NCBI GenBank assembly: GCA_016789785.1
Contig: JAEUQE010000101.1
Span: forward strand, 1 to 22,938
Direction: 5' to 3'
Length of the DNA: 22,938 nucleotides
DNA from: Bryobacterales bacterium
GTDB lineage: Bacteria > Acidobacteriota > Terriglobia > Bryobacterales > Bryobacteraceae
Shown in pieces: positions 14,850 through 21,850 of this stretch (positions within the stretch are counted from its first letter, which is position 1; each line of letters begins with the position of its first letter). The position numbers were made by a program, and so were the translations under genes. Below the pieces are notes generated by a model that had not been told where the DNA came from, did not search any database, and worked only from the letters and a program-made list of their open reading frames with translations.

Positions 14850-15191
14850 TTATTTCTGCCGCGACGGGACCGAACGGCGTAGCTTGATGTTCACCTGAAC
14901 TTCCGAACCCGCCACAACAAAGACGTTCTGCTTCGCGGTGAGAAAGCCTTCCGCTTCAGTCACAATTTCGTAGGTGCCCGGCTTCAGCTTGGCGAGCATA
15001 TAGGTTCCGGATGCAGTGGTGCGCGCGCTGTGCGGTGTGCGTTCGGTGACCTCGGTGGCGGTGATGCTGGCTTCCGCGACAGCTCCGTTGCCGTTATCCG
15101 ACACCATGCCGCCGATTTGCCCTGTGGCGGGCTGCCCAAAAGCGAGGCCTGCGGAGAACACGAGGAGTAGACTGAGTATCTGCGTGGTCAC
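14850..15191 (-). CDS. Secreted single-domain carboxypeptidase-regulatory-like protein
   Basis: 113 residues starting at GTG, with AAGGA 4 nt upstream. A signal peptide (about 1-19, AFG|Q) is followed by one CarboxypepD_reg-like domain: GQIGGMVSDNGNGAVAEASI, TTASGTYMLAKLKPGTYEIV and the closing VQVNIKL. This is the same domain that opens the Oar-like receptors of these bacteria, but here there is no plug or barrel; the frame ends in a basic tail. It may be a periplasmic or surface-binding protein, or the remnant of a receptor gene that lost its barrel. The clean stop and full domain favour a functional small protein. Confidence 0.8.
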   Translation of the reverse strand: MTTQILSLLLVFSAGLAFGQPATGQIGGMVSDNGNGAVAEASITATEVTERTPHSARTTASGTYMLAKLKPGTYEIVTEAEGFLTAKQNVFVVAGSEVQVNIKLRRSVPSRQK

Positions 15192-15257
15192 GGTGTCCTT
15201 ATCACATTGATTCGGTTGGAATTCCCTTGCAAGTGCGTGCTTGGCTGGAGGCGCGGA

Positions 15258-15539
15258 CTAGGCACTTCTTGAGGTTCGGCCCCTCCCTGACTGATAGCGA
15301 GTTCGAACGTCGATCTCCTGGAGCAGTTTTCCCGCACGACGCCTGCATTCCCGCTCCTCTTCGCCCACCTTGCTGCGGTGCGCCGCGTATTGCTCGGAAC
15401 TGATTTCCTTCTTCAACCGGTCGTTCACCAACGCGGCCCGTTCACTCCGCAGCGCCTTGCTCCACTCGCGGTTCTTCTCCTGAGCCTGCAAGATCTCTTC
15501 CGTCGTGCAGACCGTCAGATCTTCGGCCCAAGCTGCCAT
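15258..15539 (-). CDS. Small charged, coiled-coil-like protein of unknown function
   Basis: 93 residues, no family recognised. The N-terminus (AEDLTVCTTEEILQAQEKN) leads into a long, highly charged helix (about 15-82) with Arg, Lys and Glu in heptad-like order, ending in a basic tail. Two cysteines (11 and 65) are present. There is no signal peptide. AGGGA lies about 4 nt before the ATG. It is read in the same direction as the single-domain secreted protein, 66 bp upstream of it, and could share a transcript. The composition looks coding, but recognition rests on that and on the ribosome binding site alone. Confidence 0.55.
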   Translation of the reverse strand: MAAWAEDLTVCTTEEILQAQEKNREWSKALRSERAALVNDRLKKEISSEQYAAHRSKVGEEERECRRRAGKLLQEIDVRTRYQSGRGRTSRSA

Positions 15540-15899
15540 TCTTCCCTATCGGACGTTCTTCGCGAAAACGATATGGTGCAGGTTGATTTCCGTGCGAGTG
15601 CCTAAGAAACGCAGGCCTTTCGATCCGCGCCTGTTGCTTGTGGTGCGGAACGGACGCCGACCGGATCGCGCGCGGGTCTGCCGCGCGGCGAAGGGGCATC
15701 CCAGGCGAGCCTGCACAGATCGTGCTCCGCCGGGCCTGTGTCCATACTCTTCATTTAGGCTCGTAGTATCTCGGCGATCGCGAACTTACGTTCACCTCGC
15801 CCTGCACCGGGACGGGTCCTTTAGTCTCGGCGCGGCAAGCCCTGCGCTACCGTGAGGTGCACGGCGCCAAGATGCGAAAGTGAACGTATTGGGCCTGGA
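15540..15899. other. Intergenic stretch without recognised gene
   Basis: 360 bases between the small charged protein gene and the stop of the CheW/CZB gene. Open frames are arginine- and proline-rich and lack ribosome binding sites or family likeness. GC-rich self-complementary words occur around 15668-15698, but no clear terminator or RNA gene was seen. Confidence 0.45.
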
Positions 15900-16739
15900 T
15901 CACGGCGAAAGCGCCGCACTGCTTCTCACCGCTGGATCGAGGATGAATTTCTCGGACAAAAGGAACACCAACTCCTGAGTTTTGGAACGCTTTGCGACGG
16001 AGGTGATCAAACGATCACCGACGCTGGGAACTGTGCCCTCGACTACCGCCGCATCCACTTCCATCAGCGTCTCCACCGCGACCGGGGCATCCACGGATAC
16101 TGCGAACGAGCCGCATTCCCCGTCGATCAGGATCGCAATCTCGCGATGACACTCGCGCAGAGTTTCCTGCAGTTCGGAAAACAGCCCCAGCATTCTCGAT
16201 AGCACGGTGCTTCGGGCGCTATTGAGAAGATTGAGCGCCTGCCGGGCGCAACCTTGGCCGACCAGATCATCTACTTCGGCGGCCAGTGCGTGCACTCGCT
16301 GGTGGGGCGCATCGAAACGCTTCAGCAGAGCGGCAACCACGATATTGTCCGTGCGAAACTGATCGTACCATTTGCCGAAGGCGCACTGATGCGGATCGCG
16401 TGCGAGCCCGAAGCGGCGGTTCTCCTTCACGCAAGCCTCCAGTTCTTCAAGCCACCGCCGATGGTCCTGCGCGCGCTGCTGCATGAGATCGCACATTGCC
16501 TCCAAATCGCCGACGGAGGACCGCATCCCGAGCCGCACGCGTAAGTCCACCAGTGGCGTCACCCGGCCGCGAAGGTTCATCACGCCACGCACGTACCCGG
16601 GTACGCCCGGGACTGCACACACCTCCGGCATGATCACCATCTCGCGCACCACTCCACAACGAACTCCATACAACTGCTGGCCAAGTTGTGCGATCAGCCA
16701 TGGCATTTTCTCCTGCGGTCCCGCGAGTTCGGTGCGCAT
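15900..16739 (-). CDS. CheW-type chemotaxis adaptor with an inserted CZB zinc-binding domain
   Basis: 279 residues. The first half of a CheW domain runs from about 13 to 75 (VPGYVRGVMNLRGRVTPLVDLR). A chemoreceptor zinc-binding (CZB) domain follows at about 80-195, with the ligand set His93 (DHRRW), Cys119 (CAFGKWY), His146 and His150 (APHQRVH). Then the CheW fold resumes at about 198-268 (REIAILIDGECGSFAVSVD and LITSVAKRSKTQELVFLL). CheW couples receptors to the CheA kinase; CZB domains bind zinc and are linked to zinc or oxidant sensing through the cysteine. The fusion suggests an adaptor that tunes signalling by metal or redox state. It lies 122 bp after a chemoreceptor gene. Two starts are possible: 16739 (weak AAGGA) or 16706 (AGGAG only 3 nt away, Met12), and Met12 fits the CheW domain start. 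Confidence 0.85.
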   Translation of the reverse strand: MRTELAGPQEKMPWLIAQLGQQLYGVRCGVVREMVIMPEVCAVPGVPGYVRGVMNLRGRVTPLVDLRVRLGMRSSVGDLEAMCDLMQQRAQDHRRWLEELEACVKENRRFGLARDPHQCAFGKWYDQFRTDNIVVAALLKRFDAPHQRVHALAAEVDDLVGQGCARQALNLLNSARSTVLSRMLGLFSELQETLRECHREIAILIDGECGSFAVSVDAPVAVETLMEVDAAVVEGTVPSVGDRLITSVAKRSKTQELVFLLSEKFILDPAVRSSAALSP

Positions 16740-16861
16740 CGCTGGCTGGTCTTCCTTTCACATGTTCTCGGTCGAGTGATGAGCCTGTCAGTTGGGAACA
16801 CAACGGCATGGGGCTCAGGACCGGCTCCGGGTCTGCGGCTGGACGCCCAGCAACGCCCAAC

Positions 16862-18451
16862 TTAGAAGTCTTTGAAGTGGTCGTCCAGTGGGAATTCATC
16901 CCGGCCTGCCGCTGCATGGACAACGGTAGCCGATTCGCTTCGCTGTCTCTTCTCAGACGACGGGGTCCGCATGGCGGCAGGTCCACGTCCCCGGCGGCCT
17001 GCCGGCTTCGGGCGTTGGCGATCCGGTCCGGCCTGATCTCCCACCACCATTACCGTCAGTTCCGTAACGATGTCACGTAAGGTCTCAGATTGCGCGTTGA
17101 GCTGTTCTGCCGCGGACGCACTCTCTTCGGCGCTCGCCGCCGTCTTCTGCGTGACCTGCTCCATCTGCGTGATGGCCTTTCCGATCTGATCGATCCCCCG
17201 GGCCTGCTCCTGGCTGCTGAGATTCACTTCGTCCACCAGCATCTTCACCTTGGAGGACTCTTCAATGATCGACCGGATCGAGACTGCGACCTGATCCACC
17301 TTCGTCTTACCGTCGTTGGACTTCGTGATGGACTCCTCGATCAACAGCGAAGTATCCTTGGCGGCCTGAGCGCAGCGCTGTGCAAGGCTGCGGACTTCAT
17401 CCGCCACCACGGCGAATCCCATTCCAGCCTCGCCGGCGCGGGCGGCTTCCACGGCAGCATTGAGCGCCAGAATGTTCGTTTGGAACGCGATTTCGTCAAT
17501 CGTCTTGATGATGCGCGAGATCTTGTCGCTCTGCGCGCTGATCTCCGCCATCGCGACCACGGATTGGTCGAGCAAATGACTCGTCTCCGTGAATTTCTGA
17601 TGAGACTGTGTCATCAGACCCGCCGCTACGCGAGAATTCTCGCTGTTCTTTGCCGCCATGGAGTTGATTTCCTCACTCGAAGCGGATGTCTCCTCGAGCG
17701 ACGCCGCCTGCTCCGAAGAGCCTTGGGCGAGTGATTGGCTGGAGGACGACACCTGTCCCGCCGCGCTGGCCACCTGCTCGGCGCCCTCGGTCAGATCGTT
17801 GGCGATGCGTAACAGCGCGCGGTTTACGCTACGCACTACGTAGAAGCCGAGAAGACAGCCGGCGGCGACGCACAGCCCCAGGAGGGCGATTGATGCGGTC
17901 ACTGCGGTTTTTGTACCCTGCTCTGCCTGCTCGCCTTCAACGCGGGCGTTGGACTTCACCAATTCCAGCATCGCGTCGGTGTGTTTCATGGCCCCGTCGA
18001 AGGCTTGGTTGAGCGGGCCCTGGAGCAGCGCCTGCGAATTCTGGTTCGGCCGGCTGGCAGCCAGAATCTTCTCCCACTCCTGAAAGTACACCGCCACCGC
18101 GGGTTCCAGCTTCGAGAGCTCTTCCCGTTCCGCCTGCCCCATCGTCGTGGCGCCCTGCCGCTTCAACACTTCCGCAAGGTCCTTCCTGGCCTCGCCGATG
18201 CTTGCCTGGAGCCTGGCGCGCTCCTTCTGGTCGGTCGAGGCACGGTACTCCGCCATGAACCCCCGGGATCTCTCCAGCAGTGCGTCTATTTCCCCCAGCG
18301 CTTCCACGCCGGGCAGCGAATCCTCCACAAGAATCTGTGTCGTCGCGCCCAGCCGTACGACGCTGTAGAGTCCAACGCCACCCAACGCGAGCACCAGCGC
18401 AATCAGGAAAGCACACGTTCCAGCGAACTTTCTGCCAATAGTCAACTTCAT
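16862..18451 (-). CDS. Methyl-accepting chemotaxis protein
   Basis: 529 residues. TM1 is about 9-31, followed by a four-helix-bundle periplasmic sensor (about 32-180), TM2 (about 183-206) and a cytoplasmic signalling domain. The conserved hairpin tip that binds CheA and CheW is at about 316-365 ([40 protein letters not shown]). After TM2 only a short helical link is seen, not a full HAMP domain. Glutamate/glutamine-rich helices (about 244-262 and 440-458) are candidate methylation regions. A disordered linker (about 470-518) ends in HFKDF, which fits the aromatic-x-x-aromatic pentapeptide that tethers CheR/CheB. AAGGA lies 7 nt before the ATG. A sigma-28-like promoter lies upstream, and the CheW/CZB gene follows downstream. 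Confidence 0.95.
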   Translation of the reverse strand: MKLTIGRKFAGTCAFLIALVLALGGVGLYSVVRLGATTQILVEDSLPGVEALGEIDALLERSRGFMAEYRASTDQKERARLQASIGEARKDLAEVLKRQGATTMGQAEREELSKLEPAVAVYFQEWEKILAASRPNQNSQALLQGPLNQAFDGAMKHTDAMLELVKSNARVEGEQAEQGTKTAVTASIALLGLCVAAGCLLGFYVVRSVNRALLRIANDLTEGAEQVASAAGQVSSSSQSLAQGSSEQAASLEETSASSEEINSMAAKNSENSRVAAGLMTQSHQKFTETSHLLDQSVVAMAEISAQSDKISRIIKTIDEIAFQTNILALNAAVEAARAGEAGMGFAVVADEVRSLAQRCAQAAKDTSLLIEESITKSNDGKTKVDQVAVSIRSIIEESSKVKMLVDEVNLSSQEQARGIDQIGKAITQMEQVTQKTAASAEESASAAEQLNAQSETLRDIVTELTVMVVGDQAGPDRQRPKPAGRRGRGPAAMRTPSSEKRQRSESATVVHAAAGRDEFPLDDHFKDF

Positions 18452-18762
18452 GGTAGTTCCTTATCACTTAGTAAAACGATTCAATTGAATTCGATCTCTT
18501 CACCACCGGAGGAAATCACTCCAGCCAAGCCTTCCGGCGGTTTGTGCCGGGGCGGGCCTCGGCCTGGATGTGCGTCTTCCCGCGGTGGCTGGCCGTGAAC
18601 GCCTCCATTTAGCCATATCGGTAAGATTCGGCAAACTTTACCTATTCCCCGTGGCTAAGTGAAGTTTCTTCGGCCGGGAGTTGCTTCGTGACCTTAAGAC
18701 AGCCTCACCGGATCGCATCATTTACCACGCCTTGCCGATGAGTTCATACGAAAGGTTTCACT
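18452..18762. promoter_or_regulatory. Divergent intergenic region with leader of the chemoreceptor gene
   Basis: 311 bases between the chemoreceptor and the alginate-export-type gene. On the minus strand the leader (from about 18607) can form a 9-bp stem including one G-U pair (18502-18510 with 18533-18541, 22-nt loop). A perfect 12-bp palindrome, ATTCAATTGAAT (18479-18490), lies 28 bp before the receptor start. Neither hides the Shine-Dalgarno. On the plus strand GAAAGG precedes the ATG at 18763, but no clear -35/-10 pair was found. Confidence 0.4.
18614..18639 (-). promoter_or_regulatory. Sigma-28/FliA-like (sigma-D-like) promoter for the chemoreceptor
   Basis: On the minus strand TAAAGTTT (18632-18639) is a perfect match to the FliA -35 element. 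After 10 bp comes ACCGATAT (18614-18621), which contains the CCGATA core of the FliA -10 (GCCGATAA) and equals the Bacillus sigma-D form CCGATAT. The TAAA-to-ACCGATAT spacing is 14, within the 14-16 range of sigma-D promoters. Predicted leader about 155 nt. A motility sigma factor driving a chemoreceptor is biologically expected. Confidence 0.6.
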
Positions 18763-20094
18763 ATGTTTCGTTGCAGCGCATTTGTGCGTATCGTGTATTC
18801 GTGTGTCTTATGTCTTATTCCAGTGGCAGCTCAGGAGGTTGAGGAACGGCACGGAGTCTCATCATCCGAAACGGGGGAAGCTGGCCGCGAGCGCCGTCTG
18901 CCTTCGTGGATTCGCATTGGGGCGGAACTGCGGGCTCGGGCCGAGGTCACCATCGATAGCGAGCAGGCATTCGATGACCGGCAAATGCTGGGCCGTGTCC
19001 GGGTCAACGTGCTTGCGCAGCCTGTCCGGTGGATGCGGGTGTACTTTGAGGGGCAGGATGCCCGGGCGTTTCGCCTGAATGCGGGTCTTCCTCCCGAGGG
19101 CGGAAGGAACTCGTTTGACGTCCGTCAGGGCTACATCGAGTTCGGCAGTGCGGAGCAAGGATTTCAGGCGCGGATCGGAAGACAGGAACTGAGCGTGGGT
19201 GACGAGCGGTTAGTTGGTGCGGATAACTACTGGGATCCGTTCGGGCTGGCCTTTGACGCCGTCCGCCTGGCTTACTCCGGCCAGCGCCTGCAAGCGCAGA
19301 TGTTCACGGGGTTCCGCGTGGAGCCTGGCCGGCAGCGGCCGGACGGCTTCGACACCGGCAGCAGGATCTCGGGACTCACTACTCAGATCAAGACGGGTTG
19401 GCGGGATGGCGTCATCGAGCCGTATCTGCTTTGGAAACGAGGCGGTGACAGCATGGATCTGATGGAGAATCCAGGCCATCGTGATGTGGTAACACCCGGC
19501 TTCCGGGTGCTCGGCAACATGGCATCCCGAATCGACTACAACGTGGAAATGGCGCTCCAACGGGGGCATGTCGTCGGCGACCGCATCTCGGCCTGGGGCG
19601 GGCATTGGGAGATGGGCTGGCGGCCGCTTGGTGCGGATACCGGCCCTCGCGTCAGTGTCGAGTACAACTACGGGTCGGGTGACAAGGACCCCTCCGACGG
19701 GCGCTACGACACGTTCGATGACTTGTTTCCCGCCGGCTTCAACGCCAACGGGATCACTGACCCGTTTGCGTGGCGGAACATCCGGTTCCCCGCGATAAAT
19801 GCCGAAGTGCCACTTACTCGCCGGTGGACGGCCTTCGGGAGTTGGCGGTCCTACTGGCTGGCTACGGTGCGAGATGGGCTCTATCCCGGAGGCGATTTCT
19901 TCATGGTCCGGAATCCTGACGCCCGGAGTTCCCACATTGGCAGGCAATTCTTCGTATCGGGTGCGTACAACCGGTCCCCTCGCTGGAGACTGTATGGAGG
20001 ATACGGCCACTTATTCCCGGGAGACTATCTGCGCCAGTCCGGGTGTCCTAGTGCTGCCCACACCGTCTACCTGCTTTCGAGCGTGACTTTCTGA
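18763..20094 (+). CDS. Alginate-export-family outer-membrane channel protein
   Basis: 443 residues with a signal peptide (about 1-23, VAA|Q). The rest resembles the Alginate_exp (AlgE-like) beta-barrel family: IRIGAELRARAEVTID, FEGQDARAFRL, VRQGYIEFG, ARIGRQELSVGDERLVGADN, FDAVRLAY, RVSVEYNYGSGDKDPSDGRYDTFDDLFP and a C-terminal VTF with the terminal phenylalanine of outer-membrane barrels. Proteins of this family form channels for anionic polysaccharides or other small molecules, but outside Pseudomonas most members have no proven substrate and alginate export itself is unlikely here, as no alginate genes are nearby. GAAAGG is 8 nt before the ATG. The neighbour is a chemoreceptor in the opposite direction. 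Its last 84 bases overlap an antiparallel small gene. Confidence 0.85.
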   Translation: MFRCSAFVRIVYSCVLCLIPVAAQEVEERHGVSSSETGEAGRERRLPSWIRIGAELRARAEVTIDSEQAFDDRQMLGRVRVNVLAQPVRWMRVYFEGQDARAFRLNAGLPPEGGRNSFDVRQGYIEFGSAEQGFQARIGRQELSVGDERLVGADNYWDPFGLAFDAVRLAYSGQRLQAQMFTGFRVEPGRQRPDGFDTGSRISGLTTQIKTGWRDGVIEPYLLWKRGGDSMDLMENPGHRDVVTPGFRVLGNMASRIDYNVEMALQRGHVVGDRISAWGGHWEMGWRPLGADTGPRVSVEYNYGSGDKDPSDGRYDTFDDLFPAGFNANGITDPFAWRNIRFPAINAEVPLTRRWTAFGSWRSYWLATVRDGLYPGGDFFMVRNPDARSSHIGRQFFVSGAYNRSPRWRLYGGYGHLFPGDYLRQSGCPSAAHTVYLLSSVTF

Positions 20095-20388
20095 TTGTTC
20101 CGCGCTCGGCCGTCCGTACACGGTTGCGCCGGGCGCGCCGCACGCCGGTTCGGGCCGCTTTCCTTTCTTGCCGAGTTCACTGACATGAACCGTCAGTGAC
20201 TCCCAGTGGAAGGTCCATGCGCCTCGAACGCATACCTGGATGTTGCACGATGGCCCCACGGAGGACGGGTTACGCGCTGCTTGGGGTGGCCAGACCTGGC
20301 CCCGCGTTTCGGCAGTGCATGCCGGACGTGGCATCTCCTGGGCGTACAACGCGGTCAGGGCGAGAATCAACGGCAGCAAAGTCTTCAC
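20011..20388 (-). CDS. Putative small secreted protein, tail-to-tail overlap with the channel gene
   Basis: 125 residues from a GTG start with AGGTG 8 nt upstream. A clear signal peptide (MKTLLPLILALTALYAQ when GTG is read as Met) precedes a mature part with cysteines (about 23, 45 and 51) and an aromatic patch, CVRGAWTFHWESLTVHVSEL. The tail (about 80-125) is basic and polar. No family is recognised. The last 84 bases lie antisense to the end of the alginate-export-type gene, so the true C-terminus may be an accident of a mutated stop; the conserved-looking part ends near residue 80. The frame is open further upstream to 20457, but that extension has no ribosome binding site and would bury the signal peptide. 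Confidence 0.5.
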   Translation of the reverse strand: MKTLLPLILALTALYAQEMPRPACTAETRGQVWPPQAARNPSSVGPSCNIQVCVRGAWTFHWESLTVHVSELGKKGKRPEPACGAPGATVYGRPSAEQSESHARKQVDGVGSTRTPGLAQIVSRE

Positions 20389-20589
20389 AGGCGATTCACC
20401 TACTCTCCCTCCATGTTGCACCGCACCCCTGCCAAGATCAATGCACGGAGGTACCATCAGTCCTGACGAACTAACCCTGACTCAGTAAGATGGAGTAACT
20501 CTTTCGGACGCGACGGTGGATAGCCCGCGCACAGCTCCGCGACGCCATCGTTGCCACCCAGACTCGCTGCGATTGCTGATAAGATTCCC

Positions 20590-21846
20590 ATGGCGGCAGC
20601 AATGAGCAGCGACAGCGAGGGGCCGGCCGGGCGCGCGGAGGGGTCTGCGTACCGCTGGACCGTCTGCGGACTGCTGTTCTTCGCCACGGCGATCAACTAC
20701 ATCGACCGTCAGATTCTCGGCATCCTCGCCCCCGTATTACAGCCGGAAATCGGTTGGAGCGAGGCCGAGTACGGCTTCATCGTGACGTCGTTCCAGGCGG
20801 CGTACGCGATTGGGTTGTTAGCTTTCGGCCGCATCCTCGATCGCGCCGGCACCCGCAAGGGTTACACGATGGCGGCCGCTGCGTGGAGCGTAGCCGCTAT
20901 GCTCCACGGCGCGGTGAATTCGGCAGCGGGGTTTGGCGTAATGCGAGCAGCGCTTGGATTCGGCGAAGCAGGGAACTTCCCGGCTGCCGTGAAAGCGGTG
21001 TCGGAATGGTTCGCGGCCCGCGAGCGGGCTTTCGCGGTTGGGCTATTCAACTCAGGCTCGAACATCGGTGCCATTGTCACGCCACTCATTGTGCCCTGGA
21101 TTACTGTTCAATATGGCTGGCGGATGGCGTTTGTACTGACGGGCGCCGCGGGCGGGTTGTGGATTGCGGCGTGGCTCTGGATCTATCGCGAACGCGCACC
21201 GGATACCGCGGATACTGGCGGCTCGGTGCCGTGGACTGAGTTACTCCGGTCTCGCGCGGTGTGGGCCTTCCTCATTGCGAGGTTTCTGACGGATCCCGTG
21301 TGGTGGCTTTATCTGTACTGGGCGCCGAAGTTCCTTCATTCCCGTCACGGACTGAATCTGAGTGAAATGGGCCTTCCGCTCGTGGTGATTTACACCTCCG
21401 CCTGCGGCGGCAGTGTTTTCGGAGGCTGGCTATCCATGTGGTGCATGCGCCGCGGATGGACGGTGAACGCGGCTCGCAAGTCGGCGATCCTCGTCTGTGC
21501 GTTGCTTGTGTTGCCGATGGTATTCTGCGCAAGCGCGGCCAACTTGTGGACCGCGGTGCTGATTCTCAGCCTCGCGGCGGCGGGCCATCAGGGATGGGCA
21601 TCGAACATGTTTGCCTGCCTTTCCGACCTGTTTCCGAAATCCGCGGTAAGTTCCGTCGTCGGCATTACGGGCTTCGGCGGTTCCGCGGGCGGAATGCTGG
21701 CTGCGATCGCCACGGGTTTCGTGCTGCAGGCGACCGGCAGTTACATACCTCTGTTTCTCTGGGCCGGTTGCGCCTATCTGTTCATTCTCGGCTTGATTCA
21801 CGTGATGATCCCGCGGATTGAGCCGGTTGTCATTGGAAAAGGGTGA
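20590..21846 (+). CDS. MFS transporter, ACS family (hexuronate-transporter-like)
   Basis: 418 residues with about 12 membrane helices. NYIDRQILGILAPVLQPEIG near the first helix, the DRAGTRKGY loop-2 motif, GFGEAGNFPAAVKAVSEWF and RFLTDPVWWLYLYWAPKFL are characteristic of the anion:cation symporter family, especially the ExuT branch that takes up galacturonate and glucuronate with protons. The exact substrate is inferred. The frame is open from a TTG at 20551, but the ATG at 20590 is preferred because the extra 13 residues add nothing to the family; another ATG follows at 20602. The Shine-Dalgarno is weak at each. Only 4 bp separate it from the URO-D-like gene, so the two form an operon. Confidence 0.9.
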   Translation: MAAAMSSDSEGPAGRAEGSAYRWTVCGLLFFATAINYIDRQILGILAPVLQPEIGWSEAEYGFIVTSFQAAYAIGLLAFGRILDRAGTRKGYTMAAAAWSVAAMLHGAVNSAAGFGVMRAALGFGEAGNFPAAVKAVSEWFAARERAFAVGLFNSGSNIGAIVTPLIVPWITVQYGWRMAFVLTGAAGGLWIAAWLWIYRERAPDTADTGGSVPWTELLRSRAVWAFLIARFLTDPVWWLYLYWAPKFLHSRHGLNLSEMGLPLVVIYTSACGGSVFGGWLSMWCMRRGWTVNAARKSAILVCALLVLPMVFCASAANLWTAVLILSLAAAGHQGWASNMFACLSDLFPKSAVSSVVGITGFGGSAGGMLAAIATGFVLQATGSYIPLFLWAGCAYLFILGLIHVMIPRIEPVVIGKG

Positions 21847-21850
21847 AGCC

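Noticed and set aside
19210..20010. A 266-codon open frame on the minus strand
   Set aside because: Antisense to the alginate-export-type gene; no signal, motif or ribosome binding site.
18763..20094. Alginate exporter as a specific function
   Set aside because: The fold family fits, but no alginate synthesis genes accompany it; only the family-level name is given.
20551..20589. TTG start for the transporter gene
   Set aside because: The added 13 residues do not resemble the family and no ribosome binding site is seen; the ATG at 20590 is preferred, though not proven.
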